A stretch of 64,000 nucleotides of DNA from positions 124,001 through 188,000 of the forward strand of contig JBCCHB010000001.1 in NCBI GenBank assembly GCA_039028975.1, read 5' to 3'. The stretch is from JAHBNG01 sp039028975. Its GTDB lineage: Bacteria; Chloroflexota; Anaerolineae; Caldilineales; Caldilineaceae. Of the stretch, positions 53,994 through 63,400 are shown piece by piece. A program made the translations under genes and the position numbers. The notes beneath the pieces are model-generated. The model was not told the origin of the DNA. It saw only the letters and a program-made list of their open reading frames with translations, and did no database searches. How positions within the stretch are numbered: position 1 is the first letter of the stretch; every line of letters begins with the position of its first letter.

Positions 53994-54977
53994 ATGATTC
54001 AGATTGCAGAGGCCCTTGGCCCCCACCCTTCATCTCTATGGAAAATGGTCAAACAGAGTGGCGTGGATTATGTTGTTGGCGGCATGGACATGAGCCTGAT
54101 CGAAACAGCCCGCAGCAAGGAGGAGCTGCCTTGGGGGTATATGTCTCTCATGCGTCTAAAGACTGGCTACGAGGATGCCGGTTTTCAGTTTGACGTGCTG
54201 GAAAGCCGTCCACCTCTGACGAAAGCCAAACTGGGTCTACCCGGACGAGACGAAGAGATCGAGACGGCTATCGACCTGCTTACCAATATGGGCAAGTTGG
54301 GCATTGGGGTCTGGTGCTATGAGTGGATGCCGGTGATGAACTGGCTGCGCACTTCCTCGACCATCCAATCCCGAGGCGGTGCCCTAGTGACCGGATACGA
54401 CCATGATCTAATGAAAGACGCGCCATTAACGGAATACGGCGAAGTCTCTGAGGAGCAGTTGTGGGAAAATCTGGAATATTTCTTGAACGCGACCCTTCCC
54501 GTAGCTGAGGCAGCAGGCGTAAAAATGTCCATGCATCCGGACGATCCCCCCCTCTCCCCCATCCGGGGTCTGGGTCGCATTATGCGCAGTGTAGACAACT
54601 ACAGACGCCTCCTCGAACTAGTACCCAGCCCAGCTAATACCATCACCATGTGTCAGGGTAATTTCACCCTGATGACCGACGATCTGCCCTCAGTGATTCG
54701 TGAATTTGGTGAGCAGGACAAGATCTCATTCGTGCACTTCCGCGATGTTCAGGGCACGGTTACCAAGTATCAGGAAACGTTCCACGACGAAGGCAAGACC
54801 GACATGTTGGCGTGCATGGAGGCCTATCGAGACATCGGGTTTGACGGCGTCTTACGTCCAGACCACGTGCCGACCATGGAAGGGGACAGCAACGAACGGG
54901 CTGGCTACTCATCCATCGGGCGATTGTACGCAATCGGATACATCAAAGGGCTACGAGAAGCAGTCTATGCAAACTAG
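53994..54977 (+). CDS. uxuA: mannonate dehydratase
   Basis: A 327-residue UxuA-type enzyme (EC 4.2.1.8, D-mannonate to 2-keto-3-deoxygluconate plus water). Family features include the TIM-barrel TNMGKLGIGVWCYEWMPVMN, the metal site KMSMHPDDPP, the CQGNFT strand, VHFRDVQGT and LRPDHVPTMEGD. The length is shorter than E. coli UxuA but usual for non-enteric homologues. AAAGGAG lies upstream. Its upstream neighbours are broken remnants of a GntR regulator and a Gfo/Idh dehydrogenase, presumably its former operon. No uxuB or kdgK is in this window. Confidence 0.9.
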   Translation: MIQIAEALGPHPSSLWKMVKQSGVDYVVGGMDMSLIETARSKEELPWGYMSLMRLKTGYEDAGFQFDVLESRPPLTKAKLGLPGRDEEIETAIDLLTNMGKLGIGVWCYEWMPVMNWLRTSSTIQSRGGALVTGYDHDLMKDAPLTEYGEVSEEQLWENLEYFLNATLPVAEAAGVKMSMHPDDPPLSPIRGLGRIMRSVDNYRRLLELVPSPANTITMCQGNFTLMTDDLPSVIREFGEQDKISFVHFRDVQGTVTKYQETFHDEGKTDMLACMEAYRDIGFDGVLRPDHVPTMEGDSNERAGYSSIGRLYAIGYIKGLREAVYAN

Positions 54978-55456
54978 TCGTTCGTACTAAAACAACGTAC
55001 TCGAAATTATGTCACATTATCGTAGGCGCTGCTACTAAGAAAAGCACTCGGGTAGAAGGCCTGGCAAGCAGATTCCGGACAGACCGTAGCCGCTGCATTT
55101 TGCTGTGGGTCTTCCGAGCGTTTCTTACCATTCGCATGAGCCAGATGTTCGGCTCTTTGGATGCTTGTAGCTACGAAAGCGTCGCGGACAGCATCATTTT
55201 CAAAAAATATGAATCGATTTTCAGTGCCCGTGCGGTTACAAACCGTGCCCATTTCTAAACTTTCACTTAGAGTACAATGTATAAGAAGTACAAGGGAATA
55301 CGATAAACTCAGCGCTGATGTTCTTGCTAGGCTGGACTAGATATTGGGTATCGACCGGAACCGCAGGATATAGGTCTGTAGGAGTTGCATTTTGAGAGGA
55401 CTAGGTTAGCGTCTTCATCAAAAAGAAATAGAAACATCAAATATCGGTTGAAGTGT
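54978..55456. other. intergenic region
   Basis: Small open frames exist on both strands but none resembles a known protein or has a ribosome site I trust. No hairpin of note. It separates uxuA from the phosphotransferase gene. Confidence 0.35.
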
Positions 55457-56626
55457 ATGAATAGACCATCACATAATTTGGTTAAAACAATAGATCGGCA
55501 GATGCTTACCCCGCTGGCGCAGGCTGCGGTAGATTGCCCTACATTAAGGATTGATGGCTGGGAAACAACAACGTTGAGCGTACAAGGACAGCGCTCCGTA
55601 TTTCGTTTCTCCGGAATCGGTTACGATGGTGTTGCGTCACGCGCCTGGTCACTCATCTTGAAAGAGATAATGGCTCCAGAAAGCGCAGATGACCCTGCCC
55701 ATGAGCCAGATTGCTTGTGGTACTGGCCGCGCGAGAGTTTGCTTTACGCAACGGGTATCCCACAATCCCTCAACAATCGAGCCAATACGAGCGGATTACG
55801 TGCCCCACGTTGTTTTGGCGTTTTGGAGCCGACCCCCCAAGTACGCTGGATTTGGCTCGAAGATCTCGAAGATTGTTATGATGGTAGATGGCCGCTTGAA
55901 CGCTATGCTTTGGCTGCCTATCATCTGGGCCTCTTTAATGGACACTATTTTATCGGCGAGTCGGTGCCTCCTTTTCCTTGGCTGACAGCCAGTGGATTAG
56001 ATTTCGAAAGTGCATCGAAAGCCGCCGAGATTAGATGCCTACACGATCCAAAGATATGGGCACATCCGATGCTCACACGCGCCTTCCCCACGCCTATCCT
56101 TCCAGAGTTGGAACGCCTCGTCGCGGAACGAGAAAAATTTCTTGCTGAGGCTATGGATTACCCACGGGCTTTCTGTCACCTTGATGCTCATCCAGGTAAT
56201 ATGGCAGCCCTTAAAGATGAAGATGGCAATGAGATCACCGTTTTATTCGATTGGGCACTATCTGGTTATGGTGCCCCGGGCGAGGAGATTAGCCGCCTTG
56301 TATGGGCCACGTTACTTGACTTCAAGGTAGATATTGCTGAAGCAGAACGGCTGGAGACGCTAGCTTTCGATAGCTATCTTCAGGGCTTGACGGATGCTGG
56401 CTGGCTAGTGGATCCCGAGCAGACACGTTACGCATATTTAATGAGTTCAGTACTCATCTTTGCTTTAGAAGTGGAGGCGATAGAACATGCGTTTAATGAG
56501 GATGTAGACTGGTTAGAGACCTACTACGGATGCCCAAAAGACCGTCTAGTTGAGCAAAGTGCGCAAGCCACTTATCTTTTATTGAAACGAGCCGATGCGT
56601 TGCGAGCGATCCTCGACAAAATGTAG
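55457..56626 (+). CDS. APH-fold phosphotransferase-like protein
   Basis: A 389-residue protein-kinase-like phosphotransferase of the aminoglycoside/choline kinase superfamily. The catalytic loop is AFCHLDAHPGNMAAL (HxDxxxxN) and the metal-binding aspartate follows in VLFDWALSGYG. The N-lobe is divergent and has no clear glycine loop. Substrate unknown: small-molecule hydroxyls such as sugars are possible. ATG 55457 is chosen because it aligns with the first conserved helix; the frame is open to a TTG at 55385. It is not obviously part of the uxuA operon. Resistance is not implied. Confidence 0.72.
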   Translation: MNRPSHNLVKTIDRQMLTPLAQAAVDCPTLRIDGWETTTLSVQGQRSVFRFSGIGYDGVASRAWSLILKEIMAPESADDPAHEPDCLWYWPRESLLYATGIPQSLNNRANTSGLRAPRCFGVLEPTPQVRWIWLEDLEDCYDGRWPLERYALAAYHLGLFNGHYFIGESVPPFPWLTASGLDFESASKAAEIRCLHDPKIWAHPMLTRAFPTPILPELERLVAEREKFLAEAMDYPRAFCHLDAHPGNMAALKDEDGNEITVLFDWALSGYGAPGEEISRLVWATLLDFKVDIAEAERLETLAFDSYLQGLTDAGWLVDPEQTRYAYLMSSVLIFALEVEAIEHAFNEDVDWLETYYGCPKDRLVEQSAQATYLLLKRADALRAILDKM

Positions 56627-56670
56627 AAAGTGGTAGTGGTAATTTATTTCAATAAAGGGCGAAACGACTC

Positions 56671-56862
56671 ATGACATCACTCAAGAAAGTTCTTGTCACC
56701 GGGGCAATTTGGCAGGCGGTTGAGGGGATAAATGTAGTGGTTCATCTTGGGGCGGATCCGGGCGACGACGGGAGCTGGGATAGCCTGTTGAACAACAATG
56801 TTGTGGGTACCTACAATAATGGCCTTGAATTTAACGCGCATCGGCCTCACGCATTGGCGTGA
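56671..56862 (+). pseudogene. decayed SDR (epimerase) remnant
   Basis: Two SDR pieces joined in frame. KKVLVTGA is the first strand and the start of the glycine motif, cut after TGA. AVEGINVVVHLGADPGDD and WDSLLNNNVVGTYN follow, the later strand and N-rich helix. About 40 residues between are missing, and so is all that follows GTYN; the last residues read into a terminator. Two deletions are required. Confidence 0.75.
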
Positions 56863-56868
56863 GGCCGA
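56841..56868. terminator. perfect 12-bp hairpin, bidirectional terminator
   Basis: Arms TCGGCCTCACGC (56841-56852) and GCGTGAGGCCGA (56857-56868) with a 4-nt loop (ATTG), lying between convergent transcripts. In the plus direction TTAATATTT follows; in the minus direction it comes 35 bp after the stop of the RTX-type gene. Confidence 0.8.
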
Positions 56869-56903
56869 TTAATATTTGGGAAATTAGGTACTGAGGTTAA
56901 CCG

Positions 56904-59900
56904 TTACTGACCGCTACTGGTAATCATAGGCAAATAGAGATCTTGGATACGCCGTTCAATTCGGTGCTCGCCATTCTCGCCGTCGTTGCTGCGGCGGACG
57001 GCTTCCCCATCCAGCACTTCGGCCTTCTCTTCAGCGGAGAGGCTAGCAGCAGAAGCTCCTTCACATTCATTGACGGTGTCGTTTCCGGAACCACCTTTAC
57101 AGTAATCATTGCCGTCCCCACCGTTCAGGTCATCATCGCCCTTATTGCCATAGAGATCATCGGGACCCGTGCCACCAAAGAGTTGATCGCTGTCGGAGCC
57201 ACCCACTAGTACATCGTAGCCGCCATCGCCGTAGAGCATATCCTGACCACTATTGCCTTCCAGATCGTCCCACCCTTTGCCCCCGTAGAGGATGTCGTTG
57301 CCGGGGCCACCGATGAGCCAGTCGGGCTGATCATCACCATAGAGGATGTCACTCCCTCGTTGACCCAAAATGATGTCCACACCAGCACCGCCACAGATGA
57401 TGTCGTCGCCATCTTTGCCCCAAATGTCATCGGGGCCACCCAAGCCAAGCATCAGGTCAGGACCGTCAGTGCCTTGCAGCCAGTCATAGCCGCTGGTACC
57501 GACATGAAGCATACCGGCAAACTCGGGCGCTTCATAGACGCCGGGAGCTGTCTCCAAGACATCATAGCCGCCGCAGGTGGCAAAGGGGGGGGCGGCGGCA
57601 TTCACTGTAATGGTCACCGTGGCCACGTTTGAGTTATCAGTCCCATCGTTGGCTGTGTAGGTGAAGGTATCGTCTCCTGTAAAGCCAGCGTTGGGTGTGT
57701 AGGTGAAGGAACCATCACTGTTCAGCGTCAGCGTGCCGTTGCTCGGCCCACTGTCCAAGGCAGCCGTCAGTGGGTCGCTATCCACATCCGTGTCGTTGGC
57801 TAAGATGCCAGGAACAGCGATAGTGAGCGTTATATCCTCGTCTGTGGTGTAGGCATCGGCTGCGGCAACGGGCGCATCGTTGACCGGATTGACCGTGATG
57901 TTGATGGTGGCAATGTTGGAGTCGACCAATCCATCATTCGCTTTGAAGGTAAATGAGTCGCTGCCATTGAAATCATCGCTCGGTGTGTAGATCACATTGG
58001 GTGCCGTGCCGCCCAGCGTGCCGTTACTTGGCTGGCTAGCGATGCTGTAGGTCAATGCATCGCCATCTGCGTCAGTTGCGCTCACTGTAATGGGCAAGTC
58101 GGTATCCTCATCGGTACTCAAGTTCTGGCCGTTGGCGACAGGTACCCGATTAACGACCGAAATTTGCACTGTATCGCTGTGGCTCGCGCCATCCTTATCC
58201 GTAACGGTGAAGGTTAGATTCGCCACCCCATCAACCACGAAGCTGGTGCTGCGATCAATCGTTTCTCCATAGCTAGCGCTGCCGCCCTCATCGGCCGTGC
58301 CATCCCCATTCAAATCCCAAGACCAGGTATAGGCGTTGTCATCCGCGGCTGCCGGGTCGGACCATGTACCAGAGAGGTTCACTGTTTGGTTGCGGAAGAC
58401 GCTCTGATCGCCACCGGCGTTGGCCGTGGGGGCCACGTTGTTGATGGTGATGACTGCACTGTCGGTGCTGGTTAGGCCACCCTCATCCGTGACTTGCAGA
58501 CCAACCGTCACGCTATTAGGGCCATCCGCAGCCGAGAAGGTAGGATTGACACCAGTTGCGTTGTCATACTGGCCGTCGCTGTCCAAGTCCCAGGCGTAGC
58601 TCAACGCTCCTGTCGCCGCTCCATTGTTGCTGCTACTGCTTCCGTCTAGTTGTATACTACCGCCCTCCGCGACGCTATAGGGGCCGCCCGCGGCGGCTGT
58701 GGGTGGGGTAGCATCGCGTTGGATGGTGATGCTGGCGGAGTTGGTGCCGCCGTCGCTGGTGGCTTCACAGGTGAGGGTTGTGCCAGCGGTATCGCTGTCG
58801 ATGGTTGTGGTGTCGCAGCCGGTCGTTGTACTAACGGTTGATTCATCGTCAATAACGGTCCAACTGACTTCAACATCGCTGATGTACCAGCCGTTGTCCC
58901 CCTGTGTGCCGCTGACGTCGGGGGTGATGACGGGTGGGGTGCTATCGGTCGGTATGATGCAGTCTGGGCTACCGCAGTGTAGTACTTTCAAACTTTTATT
59001 GTCCTGGTCATAATAGCTGATGACAGGGTAACCGTTGCTGTCCAGTGCCAGCGAGCTCCATTTGCCAACCCTACCGCCGGTATCGGGAGCAGTGATGGTC
59101 TCGTCGTCGCCGGTGCAGTTGGGATCGTTGCAGTGCATCACTTTCAGGTCGTCATTGGTATTGTCATAGTAGCTAATGACAGGGTAGCCGTTGTTGTCCA
59201 GTACCAGCGAGGTCCATTCACCGACCTTACCCTCGGTATCTGGGGCAGAAATGCTCTCGTCACCGCCAGTACAGTTGGGGTCGTTACAGTGGAGCACCTT
59301 TAAGTCCCGATTGGTGTCCAATAGGCCTTGGGCGAGGTAGCTGATGACAGGGTAACCGTTGCTATCCAGCGTCAGCGAGTTCCATTTGCCGACAGTAGTG
59401 TCGGTACCGATATCTGGGAGGGTGATGCTCTCGTCGTCGCCAGCACAGTTGGGGTCGTTGCAGTGGAGCACTTTCAAAGCTTTACCCTCTTCGGCATGGT
59501 AGCTGACGACAGGATAGCCGTTGCTGTCTAGCGCCAGCGAGGTGTGCGAGAATCTTAAGCTGCTGTCATCAAAGACGTTAAAGCTTTCGTCGTTGCCAGC
59601 ACAGTTGGGATCATTGCAGTGGAGCACGCTCAGGCCCCGGCCATCGGCGCTGATGACGGGGTAGCCATTGCTGTCTAGCGCCAGCGAGGGCCATTCACTG
59701 AAGGGCTCAAGTGTCCCTTCTGCGGTAGTAATACTCTCGTCACCACCTGTACAGTTGGGGTCGTTGCAGCGCACCACCTTTATGCGATCACTCTCGTCGT
59801 CATAGTAGCCGATAACGGGATAGCCGTTGCTATCTAGCACCAGCGAGGTGTTATAAAGGGGATCTATGATGTCCAAGTTACCCGGATCTGGGGTTGCAAT

Positions 59901-60191
59901 GCTCTCGTCGCCGCCCGCACAGTTGGGATCGTTGCAGTGCATCACTTTCAGATCGCCATTATTGATATCAAGGTAGCTGATGACGGGGTAGCCGTTGCTG
60001 TCCAGCACCAGCGAGGTGGCCTTGCCGACGTCACTGGCATCTGGCGTAGTGATGCTGTTGCCACCCCCCTGAGCATGGGCAGGCAGTGTCACTGCCTGCG
60101 CGGTGATCAGTGCCAGTAGCAGACCGAGCAAGCGGGTGGGCAGATGTAACCAGGGGCGTCTCTGGATTTGGAAGAAATATTGATAGAACAT
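56904..60191 (-). CDS. exported seven-repeat propeller, PKD, cadherin-like and RTX-type protein (1,095 aa)
   Basis: AGGAG precedes the ATG. A signal peptide ends near AQAVTLPAHA. Residues about 40-430 contain seven units of about 54 residues with LDSNGYPVISYYD then LKVLHCNDPNCTGGDESI; each has a Cys-x4-Cys pair, and seven units suggest a seven-bladed propeller. Two or more PKD-type domains follow (TPPTAAAGGPYSVAEGGSIQ onward), then cadherin-like tandem repeats (VNDAPVAAADAYTTDEDITL), and an RTX-type calcium block at about 905-1040 (GGPGNDILYGGKGWDDLEGN and similar). The end is DLYLPMITSSGQ. The protein is probably cell-surface or secreted, calcium-stabilised; ligand unknown. Confidence 0.85.
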   Translation of the reverse strand: MFYQYFFQIQRRPWLHLPTRLLGLLLALITAQAVTLPAHAQGGGNSITTPDASDVGKATSLVLDSNGYPVISYLDINNGDLKVMHCNDPNCAGGDESIATPDPGNLDIIDPLYNTSLVLDSNGYPVIGYYDDESDRIKVVRCNDPNCTGGDESITTAEGTLEPFSEWPSLALDSNGYPVISADGRGLSVLHCNDPNCAGNDESFNVFDDSSLRFSHTSLALDSNGYPVVSYHAEEGKALKVLHCNDPNCAGDDESITLPDIGTDTTVGKWNSLTLDSNGYPVISYLAQGLLDTNRDLKVLHCNDPNCTGGDESISAPDTEGKVGEWTSLVLDNNGYPVISYYDNTNDDLKVMHCNDPNCTGDDETITAPDTGGRVGKWSSLALDSNGYPVISYYDQDNKSLKVLHCGSPDCIIPTDSTPPVITPDVSGTQGDNGWYISDVEVSWTVIDDESTVSTTTGCDTTTIDSDTAGTTLTCEATSDGGTNSASITIQRDATPPTAAAGGPYSVAEGGSIQLDGSSSSNNGAATGALSYAWDLDSDGQYDNATGVNPTFSAADGPNSVTVGLQVTDEGGLTSTDSAVITINNVAPTANAGGDQSVFRNQTVNLSGTWSDPAAADDNAYTWSWDLNGDGTADEGGSASYGETIDRSTSFVVDGVANLTFTVTDKDGASHSDTVQISVVNRVPVANGQNLSTDEDTDLPITVSATDADGDALTYSIASQPSNGTLGGTAPNVIYTPSDDFNGSDSFTFKANDGLVDSNIATINITVNPVNDAPVAAADAYTTDEDITLTIAVPGILANDTDVDSDPLTAALDSGPSNGTLTLNSDGSFTYTPNAGFTGDDTFTYTANDGTDNSNVATVTITVNAAAPPFATCGGYDVLETAPGVYEAPEFAGMLHVGTSGYDWLQGTDGPDLMLGLGGPDDIWGKDGDDIICGGAGVDIILGQRGSDILYGDDQPDWLIGGPGNDILYGGKGWDDLEGNSGQDMLYGDGGYDVLVGGSDSDQLFGGTGPDDLYGNKGDDDLNGGDGNDYCKGGSGNDTVNECEGASAASLSAEEKAEVLDGEAVRRSNDGENGEHRIERRIQDLYLPMITSSGQ

Positions 60192-60474
60192 ATTTATCTC
60201 CTACGTTGTGAATGGTTTTCTAGGCCGTATCGATTTCATCGATTCATCAGATCATTTATCGATATGTTCTCATAATAGTGTCTGATCGCGTCCAAAACGT
60301 CGCGGAAGCAGGCAAAGAGCGTTTGAAGCTGAGGAAGAACGTCAGAAGAGCGTGACAGGGTGTTTATTGGGTATCTCGGTGCTGTGCCCAGTCTGGAAAC
60401 AGATGTGGATATGGGGTATACTTTGGTCAGGGAGTCATTGCACAACAACGATACGGTTGCGTAAAGGGGCTAGG
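60192..60474. other. divergent intergenic region
   Basis: Separates the RTX-type gene (minus) from the SARP/STAND gene (plus). It holds a few ATCGAT-type repeats (about 60225-60265). No promoter boxes are obvious to me. Confidence 0.35.
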
Positions 60475-63400
60475 ATGCAATCTGAGCTGCATGTTCTTGG
60501 TACGGTCAAATTGACCATTGGCGGCAGAGTGGTGGAAAACTTCCCCACGACAAAGGCATTCGCGCTGCTGCTTTATCTCGCGCTTGAATCGGCACAGAAC
60601 GACACGCGAGAATTCTCCCGATCCATGTTGGCCAACCTATTTTGGTCGGAGATCTCCGACAAATATGCACGCCAGAATCTACGCAATACCCTCTATTACG
60701 TCCGTCAAACCCTGAATACCTTTGGTGACCCTGAGCATCTGTTTGAGGGCACCCGTCAATTGATCCGCTTTAAGGCCGAGAATGTTGCGCTCGATGTCGC
60801 TGATTTTCAGGCAAGGGTCGATAGCGTATCGACCCACACCCACACCTCCTTAGCCGATTGTCCTGCATGCCTCGAACAACTAAGGGAAGCCATGGCCTTC
60901 TACCAAGGAGACCTACTAGCCAACTTTAGCTTGCCCGACGCACCAGCCTTCGAGGACTGGGTGACGCTGCGTCGCAAACGGCTCCATCATCAGGCTGTTT
61001 GGTGCCTCTGTAAACTGACCCAGGCCTATGAGGCGCTGGATGATGCGGAGCAGGTACACCACCATGGACAGCGATTGCTCAAAATGGAGCCTAGCTGTGA
61101 GGAGGGACACCGTGCCCTGATGCGCATTTGGGCCAGGCAAGGGCAGGTCAATCAGGCGCTAGCTCAATACCAGAAACTTCAGCAGCAACTCACAGAATCA
61201 ACTGGGCTTGAGCCAAGCCACGAGATGCAAACATTCGCCGAAGTGATTCGACGGGGAGAAATTGCCAAGCCAGCGCCAAGCAAAGATGACAAGGTGACCC
61301 AGGCAACCCCTCTCACCTCTTCACCCCCTCACCCCCTCACCTCTTCACCCTCTTCACCCTCTCACCCTCTCAGCGACATCCCCGATCCAGGCTTCTTTTT
61401 TGGCCGTGTGTGGGAACGACAGCAGATCGCCAAGTGGCTGCAACAGGATAGGTGTCGGGTTGTGGCCATTCTAGGCATTGGCGGTATGGGCAAGACCAGT
61501 TTAGCCGCGCAGTGCGTGCGGGAGTTGGTAAAAGGAACCGAAGATAGGCCGTTCGATATCATTCTCTGGCGTTCGTTGCTCAATGCGCCACCGGTAGCAG
61601 AGTTGCTGCCATCGTTGCTCCAGCTTCTTGCTAGGCAACAACTCGCTAACATACCCCAAAGCTTCGATGAGCAACTGCGCCTTTTTTTAGGCTATCTACG
61701 CGAGAGGCGTGTCCTGCTGGTCTTCGATAATATGGAGAGCATTCTGGCGCCAGCAAGTTCCGGCACATATCGTCCCGGCTATGAACGCTACGGCCAGTTG
61801 GTTCAACAGATAGCAACGCTAGATCATCAGAGTTCCCTATTGCTGACCAGCCGCGAAAGACCGCGTGGCTTTGCCCGCTTAGAGGGTGATCATTCACGAA
61901 TACAGTCGCTGCAATTAGACGGGTTGGACGATGAGGCCGGGCATGAATTACTTGTTCAGCGCGGCATACAAAGCATTGGCCGCGAAGAGAATGAACTCAT
62001 CACGCGTTATTCGGGAAATCCTTTGGCGTTGAAATTGGTAGCCGATACGGTGACTGAGATCTTCGACGGCGATATCGCCGAGTTTCTGACTGAAGAGTCG
62101 CTTGTTTTTGACGATGTACGTGACATCCTCGACCAGCAGTTTGCTCGACTCATGTCTCTAGAACAAGAGATCCTCTATTGGTTGACGGTTGAACGTGAGG
62201 CAACTGCCATTGGGATACTCCGAAATAATTTTCTACATCCACCCGCCCAACACGCTTTTCTGGAGGCGCTGCGCAACCTGCAGCGGCGATCACTGATTGA
62301 GCGCCAGGACGCGGGATTCGTCATGACGAATGTGGTGCTTGAATATCTAACCGACCGGCTGATTGACGAGATTTGCGCTGAAATTGAGACGAACCAACTC
62401 CACCTCTTCCATCGTCATGCATTGCTCAAATCACAAGCCAAAGTCTATGTACGTGAGAGTCAAGCGCGATTGATTTTGGCACCCATTGGCAGGCGATTGT
62501 TGGTACGGTTTGATCGTCAAGACTTATCACAGAATTTGCAAACTATGCTCGACCATTTGCGCGCTAATTCGCCAAGTATACCCAGCTATGCCAGCGGCAA
62601 CATCCTCAATCTATTCCTCCATCTTGGGATTGACGTGCACGGCCTGAATATGTCTCAACTCAATGTTTGGCAAGCACATCTGCAAGGGGCCAGATTGAGG
62701 GACGTGAACTTTGCGAATGTCGATTTTGCTTATTGCTCCTTTACCAACACCTTTAATCGCGTCAAGGCCATCGCTATCAGTCCCGACAGCGAATTCTTAG
62801 CGCTGGGGACAGATGACGCTGACATTCGGCTGTGGCGTATGGATAATGGTGAGCTCTTTGGAATCTTGCGTGGGCATACCAGCCTGATCGTTTCAGTTGC
62901 ATTCAGCCCAGATAGCCGCTACTTGGTCAGCTGCAGCCAACTGGAGGATCGAATCTTCATTTGGGATGTAACTTCCGGCGAGGTGGTAAGTACTTTGTCT
63001 GGTCATACAGGAGGGATCTTGATCGTTGCCTTTAGTCCCGATGGTACGCTGGTGGCCAGCGGCGGCGAAGATCAAACGCTCCGCCTTTGGGATAGTTCGT
63101 CTGGCGAACTATTGGGTATTCAGAAGGTACATGAAGATTGGGTGGAGAGCCTTGCCTTCCATCCAAGTGGCGAGATGTTGGCAAGCAGCAATAGAAGCGA
63201 TCGGGGCTATTATTTATGGCGTATCGACCCTCCCAAGTCGGTAAACCCGCTCCGCAACCTTGAGCGCGAGGGAGGAGTCCTTCACCTTGCCGATAGGGTA
63301 GTAGGGCATGAACAGGGTATTTTTTCGCTGGCGTTCAGCCCTGATGGGGCATTGCTTGCCAGCGGCAGCCTCGACCAAACAATTGGGCTATGGGATGTTA

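Noticed and set aside
55007..55252. 81-residue minus-strand open frame
   Set aside because: No family resemblance, no ribosome site, and composition unlike neighbouring proteins.
55457..56626. Antibiotic resistance (aminoglycoside phosphotransferase)
   Set aside because: Only the general kinase fold is visible; nothing in the sequence or context points to aminoglycosides.
42454..60191. Dozens of 60-315 residue open frames opposite the two giant genes
   Set aside because: They are shadow frames of the repeat-rich coding strand; none has an independent start signal or protein family.
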